Of a DNA stretch of 13,201 bases, positions 6,454-13,201 are shown one piece after another. The stretch is taken from positions 1 through 13,201 of the forward strand of contig CAZINW010000050.1 in NCBI GenBank assembly GCA_964540765.1, written 5' to 3'. The position numbers were made by a program, and so were the translations under genes. Numbering within the stretch: position 1 is the first letter of the stretch; each line of letters starts with the position of its first letter. Under the pieces are notes generated by a model. It did no database searches and was not told where the DNA came from. It saw nothing but the letters and a program-made list of their open reading frames with translations. This DNA comes from CAZJLN01 sp964540765. Its GTDB lineage: Bacteria; Chloroflexota; Anaerolineae; Anaerolineales; Anaerolineaceae.

Positions 6454-7562
6454 TGGATGAGCGAAAATTTTGGGTTGGTTTTAATCGGGTGAAGGGGATC
6501 GGAGCCGTCCGCACACGGCGCCTGCTTGATTTCTTTGGCAAACTTTCGCTGGCGTGGGATGCCCCGCTTGAATCTTTGCGTGCTGCCGGCATGACAGAGA
6601 AGGTGATTGAACAATTCCAGCAAGTCCGGCATGATATCGATCTGGATGTTTACTGGCAGAAAATCCTGGATAAGAACATCCAGGTGATCACATGGATGGA
6701 TGAGAATTATCCAAAGCGCTTGAAAGAAATCGATCAACCTCCACCGGTTATATATTTCCGTGGGAAGATTGAGTCTGTGGATGATTGGGCAGTGGCAATT
6801 GTCGGCACCAGGCGCGTCACAACCTACGGGCGCCAGATCACGCAGGACACAGCCGCATATCTGGCTGGCAATGGCATCACCATTGTAAGCGGGCTGGCAA
6901 GAGGTGTGGATGCACTGGCACACCAAGCAGCCTTGGGTGCGGGCGGGCGCACAATTGCAGTGTTGGGCTCCGGTGTGGATATCATCTACCCATCTGAACA
7001 CCGAAAATTGGCGGATGCAATCATGGAACATGGGGCGATCATCAGTGATTATGCACCAGGGACACCCCCCGATGGTGTCAATTTCCCGCCGAGGAACCGC
7101 ATCATCTCCGGTTTAAGCCGCGCCACGATTGTGATTGAGGCTGGACAAAAAAGTGGTGCACTGATCACAGCCCAGTTTGCCAATGAACAGGGTCGGGATG
7201 TTTTTGCAGTGCCCGGGTCAATCCTTTCACCGATGAGCAGGGGGACAAATCAGCTCATCTCCGAGGGAGCAACACCCCTGACGAATCCCAAGGATGTGCT
7301 GGATACGCTTGGGTACACCCAAATTGCTGCACAGCAAAGCGCGCGACATGAATTGCCGGTTGAACCGGACGAAGCAAAAATCATCAGCGCCTTGGGCTAT
7401 GAACCCATGCATGTGGATGATCTCTGTGCCAGGTTGGATATGCCGATTGAGAAACTGACCGCATGCCTGACAATGATGGAATTGAAGGGATTGGTGAGGC
7501 AGGCTGGTGGGATGCAGTATACGGTTATTCGGGAACGGAGTCAGGGGTATCAGATCAATTAA
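6450..7562 (+). CDS. dprA: DNA-processing protein DprA
   Basis: DprA binds incoming single-stranded DNA during natural transformation and loads RecA on it; it is also widespread in bacteria not known to be competent. The 370-residue product has an N-terminal helical region (HhH/SAM-like, about 1-80). The Rossmann-type DprA core follows, with VGTRR (118-122), SGLARGVDALAH (147-158), VLGSGVDIIYPSEH (171-184), FPPRNRIISGLS (212-223), SGALITAQFANEQGRDVFAVPG (235-256) and GTNQLI (265-270). A C-terminal winged-helix domain spans about 305-360. The ATG overlaps the rimM stop as ATGA, which implies coupled translation. GGAAG lies eight bases upstream. It is the last gene of the ffh cluster, replacing the usual trmD-rplS. 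Confidence 0.97.
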   Translation: MMDERKFWVGFNRVKGIGAVRTRRLLDFFGKLSLAWDAPLESLRAAGMTEKVIEQFQQVRHDIDLDVYWQKILDKNIQVITWMDENYPKRLKEIDQPPPVIYFRGKIESVDDWAVAIVGTRRVTTYGRQITQDTAAYLAGNGITIVSGLARGVDALAHQAALGAGGRTIAVLGSGVDIIYPSEHRKLADAIMEHGAIISDYAPGTPPDGVNFPPRNRIISGLSRATIVIEAGQKSGALITAQFANEQGRDVFAVPGSILSPMSRGTNQLISEGATPLTNPKDVLDTLGYTQIAAQQSARHELPVEPDEAKIISALGYEPMHVDDLCARLDMPIEKLTACLTMMELKGLVRQAGGMQYTVIRERSQGYQIN

Positions 7563-7784
7563 TAATCAGCATAAGCATTACTTATTCCGGCATTGGGCAA
7601 GTAAAAAAGTTAAAGAACATATCTATCACTGCTATAGTGTTGTAAAAAATGTGATTAGGACTTAGGCAAAACCTGATGTTCAGGCTTTAATAATTTGATT
7701 TGATTATGGTATGATAGGCAGGTTCATTTACAAAAGTAGAATTATTTGCTTTGGATGTAATAAAGCAAGGCAGGAGTGTAATCA
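7563..7784. other. dprA-topA intergenic region
   Basis: This 222-bp AT-rich gap holds no convincing gene. It contains a small inverted repeat, CCTGA-TGT-TCAGG (7672-7684), lacking a following T-tract, and a weaker one, CACT-N5-AGTG (7627-7639). The predicted topA promoter lies in its right half. No clear terminator for the upstream operon is visible. Confidence 0.5.
7686..7715 (+). promoter_or_regulatory. Predicted topA promoter with extended -10
   Basis: TATGAT (7710-7715) is preceded by TGG (7707-7709), giving a TGn extended -10 element. A weak -35, TTTAAT (7686-7691), lies 18 bp upstream. The predicted start site is about 60 bp from the topA start codon. The small inverted repeat at 7672-7684 lies immediately upstream and could be an operator. 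Confidence 0.5.
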
Positions 7785-10097
7785 TTGAAAGCTTATTGTG
7801 TGAAGTGTCGGGAAAAAAGAGAGATCAAGGATGCTGTGGCAACTTTTAATGCCAGGGGTGCACCGGTTACGTTGGGTGTCTGTGAGGTGTGTGGCACGAA
7901 GGTTTACCGCTTGGGCAGGACGGAGGCGCATGAAGGCATGGAAAAACCTGTGATTGAACCCAAGGCGCCCATCCGCCATGGCAACCTGGTGATCGTGGAA
8001 TCACCCGCCAAGGCAAAGACCGTGGGGCGCTTTTTGGGCAAGGAGTATCATGTCCGGGCTTCTGTCGGGCATGTGCGCGACCTTTTGAAGTCGCAATTAT
8101 CCGTGGACGTTGAGCATGATTTCAAACCCAAGTACCGCGTCCCCAATGAGAAAAAGCCGCTTGTCAAGGAAATTAAGGCGCTTGCAGCGAAGTCGGAGAA
8201 GGTTTTTCTGGCAACCGACCCTGATCGGGAAGGTGAAGCCATCGCCTGGCACTTAATGGAATCAGCAGAAATCGACCGCGAACGCGCTCAAAGGGTCGTC
8301 TTCCATGAGATCACCGGGAGTGCGGTGGCAGAGGCATTTGCGCATCCGCGTGAACTTGACATGGACCTGGTCAATGCCCAACAAGCAAGGCGTGTTTTAG
8401 ATCGGTTGGTAGGCTATGGCATCAGCCCGATCTTATGGGCAAAAGTGCGTGGACGCCTGTCAGCAGGGCGCGTTCAATCAGTGGCACTGCGGCTGGTTGT
8501 GGAAAGAGAGCGGGAAATTGATGCCTTCGTGCCGGTGGAATACTGGACGATCGCTGCTGAACTCTTACCTGAGGGTGGGCAAAAAACTTACCTGGCAAAA
8601 CTGATCAAAATTGATCACCTTGACCCTGAGATACACACTGAAGATGAGGTCAATTTAATCCTGTCTGATATGCAGAGTGCCAGCTATGCAGTGGATTCGA
8701 TCAAGCTGGGTCAGAGACGGCGCAAGCCATCAGCGCCATTTATCACCAGCACCATGCAACAGGAAGCTTCTCGAAAATTGAACTTCACTACAAAGCGTAC
8801 CATGGCGCTGGCACAGCAATTATATGAAGGCATTGACATTGGCAACGGCGGCGCGACAGGGTTGATTACCTATATGCGCACGGATTCAACTCATGTGGCA
8901 GACCAGGCGATCCATGAGGTGCGGGGATATATCAGCAAGCAATTTGGAGCGGATTTTTTGCCGGCAATACCACCCACTTATAAAACCCGCAACGTGGCTG
9001 CCCAGGAAGCCCATGAAGCTATTCGCCCAACTTCCGTTTTGATCCTGCCAGATGCCATTAAAGATCATCTCACGCATGACCAACACCGGCTTTACAAGCT
9101 GATCTGGCAGAGATTTGTCTCATCACAAATGGAGGCGGCTGTCTTTGACACAATCACTGTTGAAGTCAGTGGCAAAGGTCATGGGCATGATTACTTGCTG
9201 CGGGCGTCAGGCAGTAAGGTCAAGTTCCAGGGTTTCCTGGTGGTCTATGAAGAGGGACGCGACGAAGACAGGGATGATGAGGACGTGGATAATGTCGACA
9301 TCCCGTTGGATGACATGTGCGAAGGTCAGGTTCAACATTTGCAGCAGTTGATCCATGAACAGCATTTCACCCAACCACCGCCCCGATATACAGATGCCTC
9401 ACTGATCCAGGTGCTTGAAGAAAATGGGATTGGACGCCCGTCCACGTATGCCCCCATCATTTCGACCATCCAGGATCGAGGTTATGTGACGCGTGAGGTA
9501 AAGCGACTGTTCCCAACAGAGATTGGCTTTCTGGTGAATGACCTGATCGTTGAATATTTTCCAGCCATTGTGGATGTCGGTTTCACATCGGCGATGGAAG
9601 AAAACCTGGATGCAATTGCTGAAGGGAAACAGGCGTGGGTGGATGTGATCCGTGATTTTTATGGGCCCTTTGAGAAGAGCCTTGACAATGCCCACAAGCA
9701 TATGCCAGAAAACAAAATTGAACCCGAGAAAGTGAACCGCCCATGCCCTGAATGTGGGCACGCGCTTGTGATCCGAGTAGGTCGCTTTGGTAAGTTCATC
9801 TCCTGCAGCAACTTCCCAGCCTGCCGTTATACCGAGCCCTGGCTGGAGAAAGTTGGCGTGGTGTGCCCGACATGTCAGCAGGGGGAGATTGTAGAGCGAC
9901 GCACACGCAAAGGTCGTGTTTTTTATGGATGTTCCCGTTACCCGGAATGTGATTTCACGTCATGGAAACGACCTTTACCGGAGCCATGCCCGAAATGCCA
10001 TGGGACGCTGGTGGCTTTAAACAAACTGGAAGTGCAATGTCTAAACTGCAACGAGAAATTCCTGGTCAAAAACCTGAAAACTGACAATACGGAGTGA
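7785..10097 (+). CDS. topA: DNA topoisomerase I with N-terminal zinc ribbon
   Basis: Type IA topoisomerase that relaxes negative supercoils through a transient 5'-phosphotyrosine link. The 770-residue product has an extra N-terminal module (1-45) with CVKC (5-8) and CEVC (33-36), resembling the DUF5679 zinc ribbon. The TOPRIM domain starts at VIVESPAKAKTV (69-80) and has the metal-binding DPDREGEA at 145-152. The catalytic Tyr is Y363 in TYMRTDS (362-368). GIGRPSTYAPII is at 548-559. Three C-terminal zinc fingers follow: C654/C657/C674/C680, C694/C697/C716/C722 and C735/C738/C752/C755. The TTG start is supported by AGGAG eight bases upstream and keeps the N-terminal ribbon intact. An acidic linker near 489-510 is a normal variable segment. 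Confidence 0.97.
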   Translation: MKAYCVKCREKREIKDAVATFNARGAPVTLGVCEVCGTKVYRLGRTEAHEGMEKPVIEPKAPIRHGNLVIVESPAKAKTVGRFLGKEYHVRASVGHVRDLLKSQLSVDVEHDFKPKYRVPNEKKPLVKEIKALAAKSEKVFLATDPDREGEAIAWHLMESAEIDRERAQRVVFHEITGSAVAEAFAHPRELDMDLVNAQQARRVLDRLVGYGISPILWAKVRGRLSAGRVQSVALRLVVEREREIDAFVPVEYWTIAAELLPEGGQKTYLAKLIKIDHLDPEIHTEDEVNLILSDMQSASYAVDSIKLGQRRRKPSAPFITSTMQQEASRKLNFTTKRTMALAQQLYEGIDIGNGGATGLITYMRTDSTHVADQAIHEVRGYISKQFGADFLPAIPPTYKTRNVAAQEAHEAIRPTSVLILPDAIKDHLTHDQHRLYKLIWQRFVSSQMEAAVFDTITVEVSGKGHGHDYLLRASGSKVKFQGFLVVYEEGRDEDRDDEDVDNVDIPLDDMCEGQVQHLQQLIHEQHFTQPPPRYTDASLIQVLEENGIGRPSTYAPIISTIQDRGYVTREVKRLFPTEIGFLVNDLIVEYFPAIVDVGFTSAMEENLDAIAEGKQAWVDVIRDFYGPFEKSLDNAHKHMPENKIEPEKVNRPCPECGHALVIRVGRFGKFISCSNFPACRYTEPWLEKVGVVCPTCQQGEIVERRTRKGRVFYGCSRYPECDFTSWKRPLPEPCPKCHGTLVALNKLEVQCLNCNEKFLVKNLKTDNTE

Positions 10098-10127
10098 TCC
10101 TGACTGGTATGATTCTTGCAGCAGATA

Positions 10128-10156
10128 TTGCAGATAAGCATGAATTGTTCTAAAAT
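10128..10156 (+). promoter_or_regulatory. Possible promoter for membrane protein gene
   Basis: TTGCAG (10128-10133) and TAAAAT (10151-10156) are separated by 17 bp, 51 bp upstream of the ATG at 10208. The -35 is poor. The heptamer GCAGATA occurs three times here, at 10121, 10130 and 10161, flanking and overlapping the candidate. Confidence 0.4.
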
Positions 10157-10207
10157 ATAAGCAGATATTCGGTTAATAAGATCATATGGTTGGCGCAGGA
10201 GTATAAG

Positions 10208-11215
10208 ATGAACATGGAAAAAGTAAAAGAAATTGTAAAAAAGCCAGTTTTTATTGGCGTGGCAGGCATCGTCATCGGCTTGATTTTGGGTTTGATTATT
10301 GGCTGGGGTATCTGGCCTGTGCAATGGACAGATGCATCCGCAGAGAATTTACGCCCTGACTTGCAGCGTGATTATCTACGCAATGCCATCCTGGCATTTG
10401 ATAAAAATGGTGACCAGGTTAAAGCCCTTCAGATGTATGACGAATTGGGTGAAAATGCTGAAATGACATTGGTGGAGGTCAGCCAGGATCCGGAATTTGT
10501 GAGCCCTGAACAGATCTTGAAATTCAGCCAGGCTGTCTCGGCAGAATCTGCTGTTGTGGAAAAACCAGTGGAAGAAACCACCGAGGAAGGGCAGGAGGCA
10601 AAACCTATCGTATGGATTGGTTTGATCTTGCTGCTTCTTTTGGCTGGCGCTGCTGCCCTGGTTTATTTCCTTTTCCTGCGTAACAGGATTGCATCCAAAC
10701 ATGAATCGTTAACCGATGAAGTTCCCGAGACCAATACTTACGAGGAAACTGAGGCAAAAGCAGTTGATATGGCAATTCCTGGAAAGGAAAAGCCAGTTGC
10801 CCAATTCATGACCACTTATATGTTTGGTGACGATCTTTATGATGATTCATTCACATTTGATGCACCCAATGGTGAATTCTTGGGAGAATGCGGTGTGAGT
10901 ATTGGGGACACGATTGGTGTGGGTGAGCCCAAGAAGATTTCAGCCTTTGAGGTATGGTTGTTTGACAAGAATGATGTTCAAACTGTCACCAAGGTATTCT
11001 TGAGCGCTCATGTATTTGACGAACCCAATCTGCGTCAGCGTTTGGAATCAAAGGGTGAGCCGATCCTGGCAGAACCTGGAAAGCAAATATTACTGGAGAC
11101 AGCCACATTACAGTTGGAGGCACGTGTTGTTGATATGAGCTATGGAGAAATCCCACTGCCTGAGAGCAGTTATTTCCAGCGCTTTACGCTTGAACTGGCA
11201 ATCTGGCGCAAGTAA
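10208..11215 (+). CDS. Two-helix membrane protein, unknown function
   Basis: I do not recognise a named family. The 335-residue product has a basic N terminus, a first membrane helix at about 13-36 rich in spaced glycines (GVAGIVIGLILG), a loop of about 95 residues ending in a Glu-rich stretch, and a second helix at 134-157. A soluble C-terminal domain spans about 158-335. The positive-inside rule predicts both ends in the cytoplasm and the loop outside. The C-terminal domain is acidic at its start (FGDDLYDDSFTFD, 206-218), then has GEFLGECGVSIGDTIGVG (222-239) and AFEVWLFDKND (246-256), and looks globular and beta-rich. The ATG at 10208 is preferred over an in-frame TTG at 10190 because AGGAG lies six bases before it. 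A strong terminator follows, so it is probably transcribed alone or by readthrough from topA. Confidence 0.85.
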   Translation: MNMEKVKEIVKKPVFIGVAGIVIGLILGLIIGWGIWPVQWTDASAENLRPDLQRDYLRNAILAFDKNGDQVKALQMYDELGENAEMTLVEVSQDPEFVSPEQILKFSQAVSAESAVVEKPVEETTEEGQEAKPIVWIGLILLLLLAGAAALVYFLFLRNRIASKHESLTDEVPETNTYEETEAKAVDMAIPGKEKPVAQFMTTYMFGDDLYDDSFTFDAPNGEFLGECGVSIGDTIGVGEPKKISAFEVWLFDKNDVQTVTKVFLSAHVFDEPNLRQRLESKGEPILAEPGKQILLETATLQLEARVVDMSYGEIPLPESSYFQRFTLELAIWRK

Positions 11216-11248
11216 AAAATTTACCTGCCAGTGGTGATCAAAACTAAA

Positions 11249-11277
11249 AGCCTGGGCGAGCAGCCCGGGCTTTTTTT
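11249..11277. terminator. Strong, probably bidirectional intrinsic terminator
   Basis: A 9-bp stem, AGCCTGGGC (11249-11257) with GCCCGGGCT (11263-11271), encloses a GAGCA loop and contains one G-T pair. On the plus strand it is followed by a run of seven T. On the minus strand the stem is followed by TTTT and then AGTTTT. It lies between the convergent ends of the membrane protein gene and greA and can serve both. Confidence 0.92.
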
Positions 11278-11289
11278 GCATGATATTTT

Positions 11290-11757
11290 TTAGTCTACAT
11301 CCAATATTTGCAGGGTGATCTCACCGTTGGGTGTTCTAACAGTCACCGATTCACCCTTCCTATGCCCGATCAAGGCGTTCCCGATGGGAGATTCATAAGA
11401 TATCTTGCCAGAACTGGTGTCCGCTTCTTTAACGCCAACGAGGTGATATATCTCCACCGGATAGCTGCCTTCCTGGACGGTTACCTTTGAGCCAATATTG
11501 ATCTCACCAGGGTTATCTCCATTCTTCTCCACTACCTGGGCATTCCTGAGGATGGATTCAATTTCGAGAATGCGTCCCTCAAGAAAGCCCTGGTCTTCTT
11601 TGGCGCTTTTATAGTCAGCATTTTCGGAAAGGTCTCCCATTTCAATGGCATGTTTAAGCCGTAGTGCAATGGCTTTCCGTTTGGGTCCTTTGAGGTGTTC
11701 AAGTTCTTTTTGCAGGTTTTGTTTGCCTTCCTGTGTAAGGTAAATGGCTTCGTTCAT
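11290..11757 (-). CDS. greA: Transcription elongation factor GreA
   Basis: GreA enters the RNA polymerase secondary channel and stimulates cleavage of backtracked transcripts. The 155-residue product has the N-terminal coiled coil (about 1-75) with the acidic tip MGDLSENADY (40-49), where D42 and E45 correspond to the catalytic-tip acids. The C-terminal FKBP-like domain contains SPIGNALIGHRKGESV (123-138), a GreA signature. The ATG has CGGAG seven bases upstream. It follows dgt by 35 bp on the same strand and ends at the shared terminator, so a dgt-greA transcript is likely. Confidence 0.97.
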   Translation of the reverse strand: MNEAIYLTQEGKQNLQKELEHLKGPKRKAIALRLKHAIEMGDLSENADYKSAKEDQGFLEGRILEIESILRNAQVVEKNGDNPGEINIGSKVTVQEGSYPVEIYHLVGVKEADTSSGKISYESPIGNALIGHRKGESVTVRTPNGEITLQILDVD

Positions 11758-11792
11758 ATCGATACTCCGAAATTAATAAAATTATGCCGGTG

Positions 11793-12947
11793 TCAGGGGA
11801 GGACATCAGGATCAAATAGGCGGTTGTATTCATCGATGGCAAAGCGATCTGTCATGCCAGCAACGTAATCACAAATCGTGCGTTCAAGCCCGCGATCACT
11901 GATCTGTGATTGGATGCCATCCGGTAGCATGGAAGGGGATTTTTGGTAAGTGTTGAAGATGTCCGTGATGATCTTATCAGCTTTGGCAGCCATGCGCACC
12001 ACGCGGTAATGGCGGTAGAGGTTGGCATAGAGAAAGTCCTTCAGTTCACGGTTGCGCCGGTACATGTCTTCACTGAATCCGACCACATTATAGGGGAGAT
12101 TTTGCAGGTCTTCAGGTGACTTAACTCCGGATTTGCGTAAATACCGATCCACCGATTGGATCAGATCAGTGACTTCGAAATTGATCAATCGGCGAATGAT
12201 CTGGTGACGGGTGAGGTCGTCCAGGGTGTCTGTCTTGCGGCGACCGATGGATTCATTGACGATCTCCCAGATGGCAATCCCATCCAATTGGGCTGGTGTG
12301 ATCATCCCGGAGCGTAGCCCATCGTCGAGATCATGAGAGGTATAAGCCATTTCATCGGCAACGTTCGCAATCTGGGCTTCAAGATGACCGCGCAGGTCAG
12401 GGTTGTATTCACTGGCATCCGAAAGGTCATAATCTGTTTCATGCTTGACCATGCCCTCGAGCACTTCCCACGTAAGGTTGAGCCCCGTGAACTCAGGATA
12501 GCGGTTCTCCAGTTGAGTCACAATACGCAAGGAATGCTTGTTGTGCTCAAACCCACCATGATCCTTCATCAGGTCAGCAAGCGTCGATTCACCGGAATGA
12601 CCGAAAGGCGGGTGCCCCAGGTCATGTGCCAGGCAAATTGTTTCCACCAGGTCTTCATTGGCACCCAAGGAACGCGCCATGCTGCGACCAAGTTGTGCCA
12701 CTTCAAGTGTATGGGTAAGGCGGGTGCGGTAATAATCGCCTTCATGGATGATGAACACCTGGGTTTTAAACTCCAGACGGCGAAAGGCGGTGGTGTGGAG
12801 GATGCGCTCCCGGTCCCGCTGGAAAAGCGTGCGGTAATCTGGTTCTTCTTCGGGAAACTTGCGCCCTTTTGAATCCTTGCTGCGGATGGCGTAGGGTGCG
12901 AGCGATTGGGCTTCAATCTCCTCGAGTTGTTGTCGGGTATAAATCAT
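11793..12947 (-). CDS. dgt: dGTPase-like dNTP triphosphohydrolase
   Basis: HD-domain enzyme of the deoxyguanosinetriphosphate triphosphohydrolase-like family, which hydrolyses dNTPs to deoxynucleoside and triphosphate and can tune the dNTP pool. The 384-residue length fits the shorter dGTPase-like branch rather than the longer E. coli Dgt. The signature HTTAFRRLEFKTQVF is at 51-65. The metal ligands of the HD site are visible: H79 in RTRLTHT, H108-D109 in AHDLGHPPFGHSGE, and D198 in VADEMAYTSHDLDDGL. The ATG is preceded by AGGAG eight bases upstream, set in the loop of a short hairpin. Exact substrate preference cannot be read from sequence. Confidence 0.94.
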   Translation of the reverse strand: MIYTRQQLEEIEAQSLAPYAIRSKDSKGRKFPEEEPDYRTLFQRDRERILHTTAFRRLEFKTQVFIIHEGDYYRTRLTHTLEVAQLGRSMARSLGANEDLVETICLAHDLGHPPFGHSGESTLADLMKDHGGFEHNKHSLRIVTQLENRYPEFTGLNLTWEVLEGMVKHETDYDLSDASEYNPDLRGHLEAQIANVADEMAYTSHDLDDGLRSGMITPAQLDGIAIWEIVNESIGRRKTDTLDDLTRHQIIRRLINFEVTDLIQSVDRYLRKSGVKSPEDLQNLPYNVVGFSEDMYRRNRELKDFLYANLYRHYRVVRMAAKADKIITDIFNTYQKSPSMLPDGIQSQISDRGLERTICDYVAGMTDRFAIDEYNRLFDPDVLP

Positions 12948-12965
12948 CTCTCATTCTCCTGAGAG
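12948..12965 (-). promoter_or_regulatory. Hairpin presenting the dgt ribosome binding site
   Basis: On the minus strand, CTCTCA and TGAGAG form a perfect 6-bp stem around the loop GGAGAA, directly before the dgt ATG. The Shine-Dalgarno core therefore lies in the loop and the stem abuts the start codon. The structure is small and its effect on translation is inferred. Confidence 0.5.
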
Positions 12966-12968
12966 GCT

Positions 12969-12997
12969 ATTATAACGGACATGGGGAAAAGATGAAA
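12969..12997 (-). promoter_or_regulatory. Possible dgt promoter
   Basis: A perfect TATAAT lies at 12969-12974 on the minus strand, 21 bp upstream of the dgt ATG. The -35 (TTTCAT, 12992-12997, 17-bp spacer) is poor. Two A-tracts at 13011-13016 and 13020-13026 lie about where an UP element would be and may compensate. The leader would be very short. Confidence 0.5.
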
Positions 12998-13107
12998 GCA
13001 AGGATATCAATTTTTTACATTTTTTTACTTTGGCAACATGAATATTAAATTCAGACGAACCCCACAAGCCCCGTAATGCCTCAAAAGAAAATGTTACTTT
13101 ATGCCCC

Positions 13108-13136
13108 TTGAAAAAAACAGATTACCTGTGTATAAT
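13108..13136 (+). promoter_or_regulatory. Predicted tRNA-Val promoter
   Basis: TTGAAA (13108-13113) and a perfect TATAAT (13131-13136) are separated by 17 bp, 12 bp upstream of the mature tRNA 5' end. This is the strongest promoter match in the window and fits a tRNA gene. It is separated from the dgt promoter by about 110 bp of AT-rich DNA with no gene. Confidence 0.85.
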
Positions 13137-13148
13137 GCTTTCACGTTT

Positions 13149-13201
13149 GGGCGGTTAGCTCAGTTGGTTAGAGCGTTGCGTTGACATCGCAAAGGTCGTA
13201 G
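13149..13201 (+). tRNA. tRNA-Val(GAC), 3' part cut by window edge
   Basis: The sequence opens with the 5' acceptor strand GGGCGGT and TA at positions 8-9. The D arm follows, with GCTC pairing GAGC around AGTTGGTTA, then the anticodon stem TTGCG/CGCAA closing the loop TTGACAT. The anticodon is GAC, which reads Val codons GUC and GUU. The variable loop AGGTC and the first four bases of the T arm are present. The rest lies beyond the window. Confidence 0.93.

Noticed and set aside
7463..7645. Small gene overlapping the dprA 3' end and intergenic region
   Set aside because: Most of it re-reads dprA in another frame, and no ribosome binding site or domain is seen.
7672..7684. Terminator after dprA
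   Set aside because: The stem is only 5 bp and no T-tract follows.
12333..12872. 179-residue open frame antisense to dgt
   Set aside because: No ribosome binding site or domain is visible and it is fully inside the conserved HD enzyme gene.

Overview
This window looks like a chromosomal housekeeping segment from a member of the Chloroflexota, most plausibly an Anaerolineae-type bacterium. That placement is an inference from protein style and gene order: an N-terminal zinc ribbon fused to topoisomerase I, a lineage-type two-helix membrane protein, and the DUF1015/DegV pair beside recA. No 16S rRNA is present to confirm it. Base composition is even, coding density is high, and there is no insertion sequence, phage gene, CRISPR array or toxin-type locus.

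Left block (1-3626, all on the minus strand): degV (fatty-acid-binding DegV family), then a DUF1015 protein 32 bp downstream, then recA after a 184-bp gap. The gap carries a good sigma-70-like recA promoter. A near-match to the Gram-positive-type LexA box lies in its spacer, and an unusual array of 8-bp tandem repeats lies just upstream of the -35.

Middle block (3756-7562, plus strand): from a divergent promoter run ffh (SRP GTPase, TTG start), rpsP (S16), khpA (KH RNA-binding protein), rimM (30S maturation factor) and dprA (ssDNA/RecA loader), closely packed and with no visible terminator between them. The usual trmD and rplS after rimM are absent, and dprA overlaps rimM by 4 bp. A perfect 11-bp inverted repeat lies just inside the rimM coding region.

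Right block: topA (7785-10097, TTG start, four cysteine-pair zinc modules, one of them at the N terminus) and a two-transmembrane protein of unknown function (10208-11215), both on the plus strand. They end at a strong hairpin terminator facing the convergent minus-strand pair dgt-greA (dNTP triphosphohydrolase and transcript-cleavage factor). The window closes with the promoter and first 53 bases of a plus-strand tRNA-Val(GAC).

The genes cover DNA repair and recombination (recA, dprA), DNA topology (topA), nucleotide-pool control (dgt), transcription fidelity (greA), ribosome assembly (rpsP, khpA, rimM) and membrane targeting (ffh). I see no clearly new multi-gene system. The points most worth a second look are regulatory: the recA upstream repeats and LexA-like box, the rimM hairpin and the dgt Shine-Dalgarno hairpin. 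Two protein-level points also stand out: the topA N-terminal zinc ribbon and the uncharacterised membrane protein.
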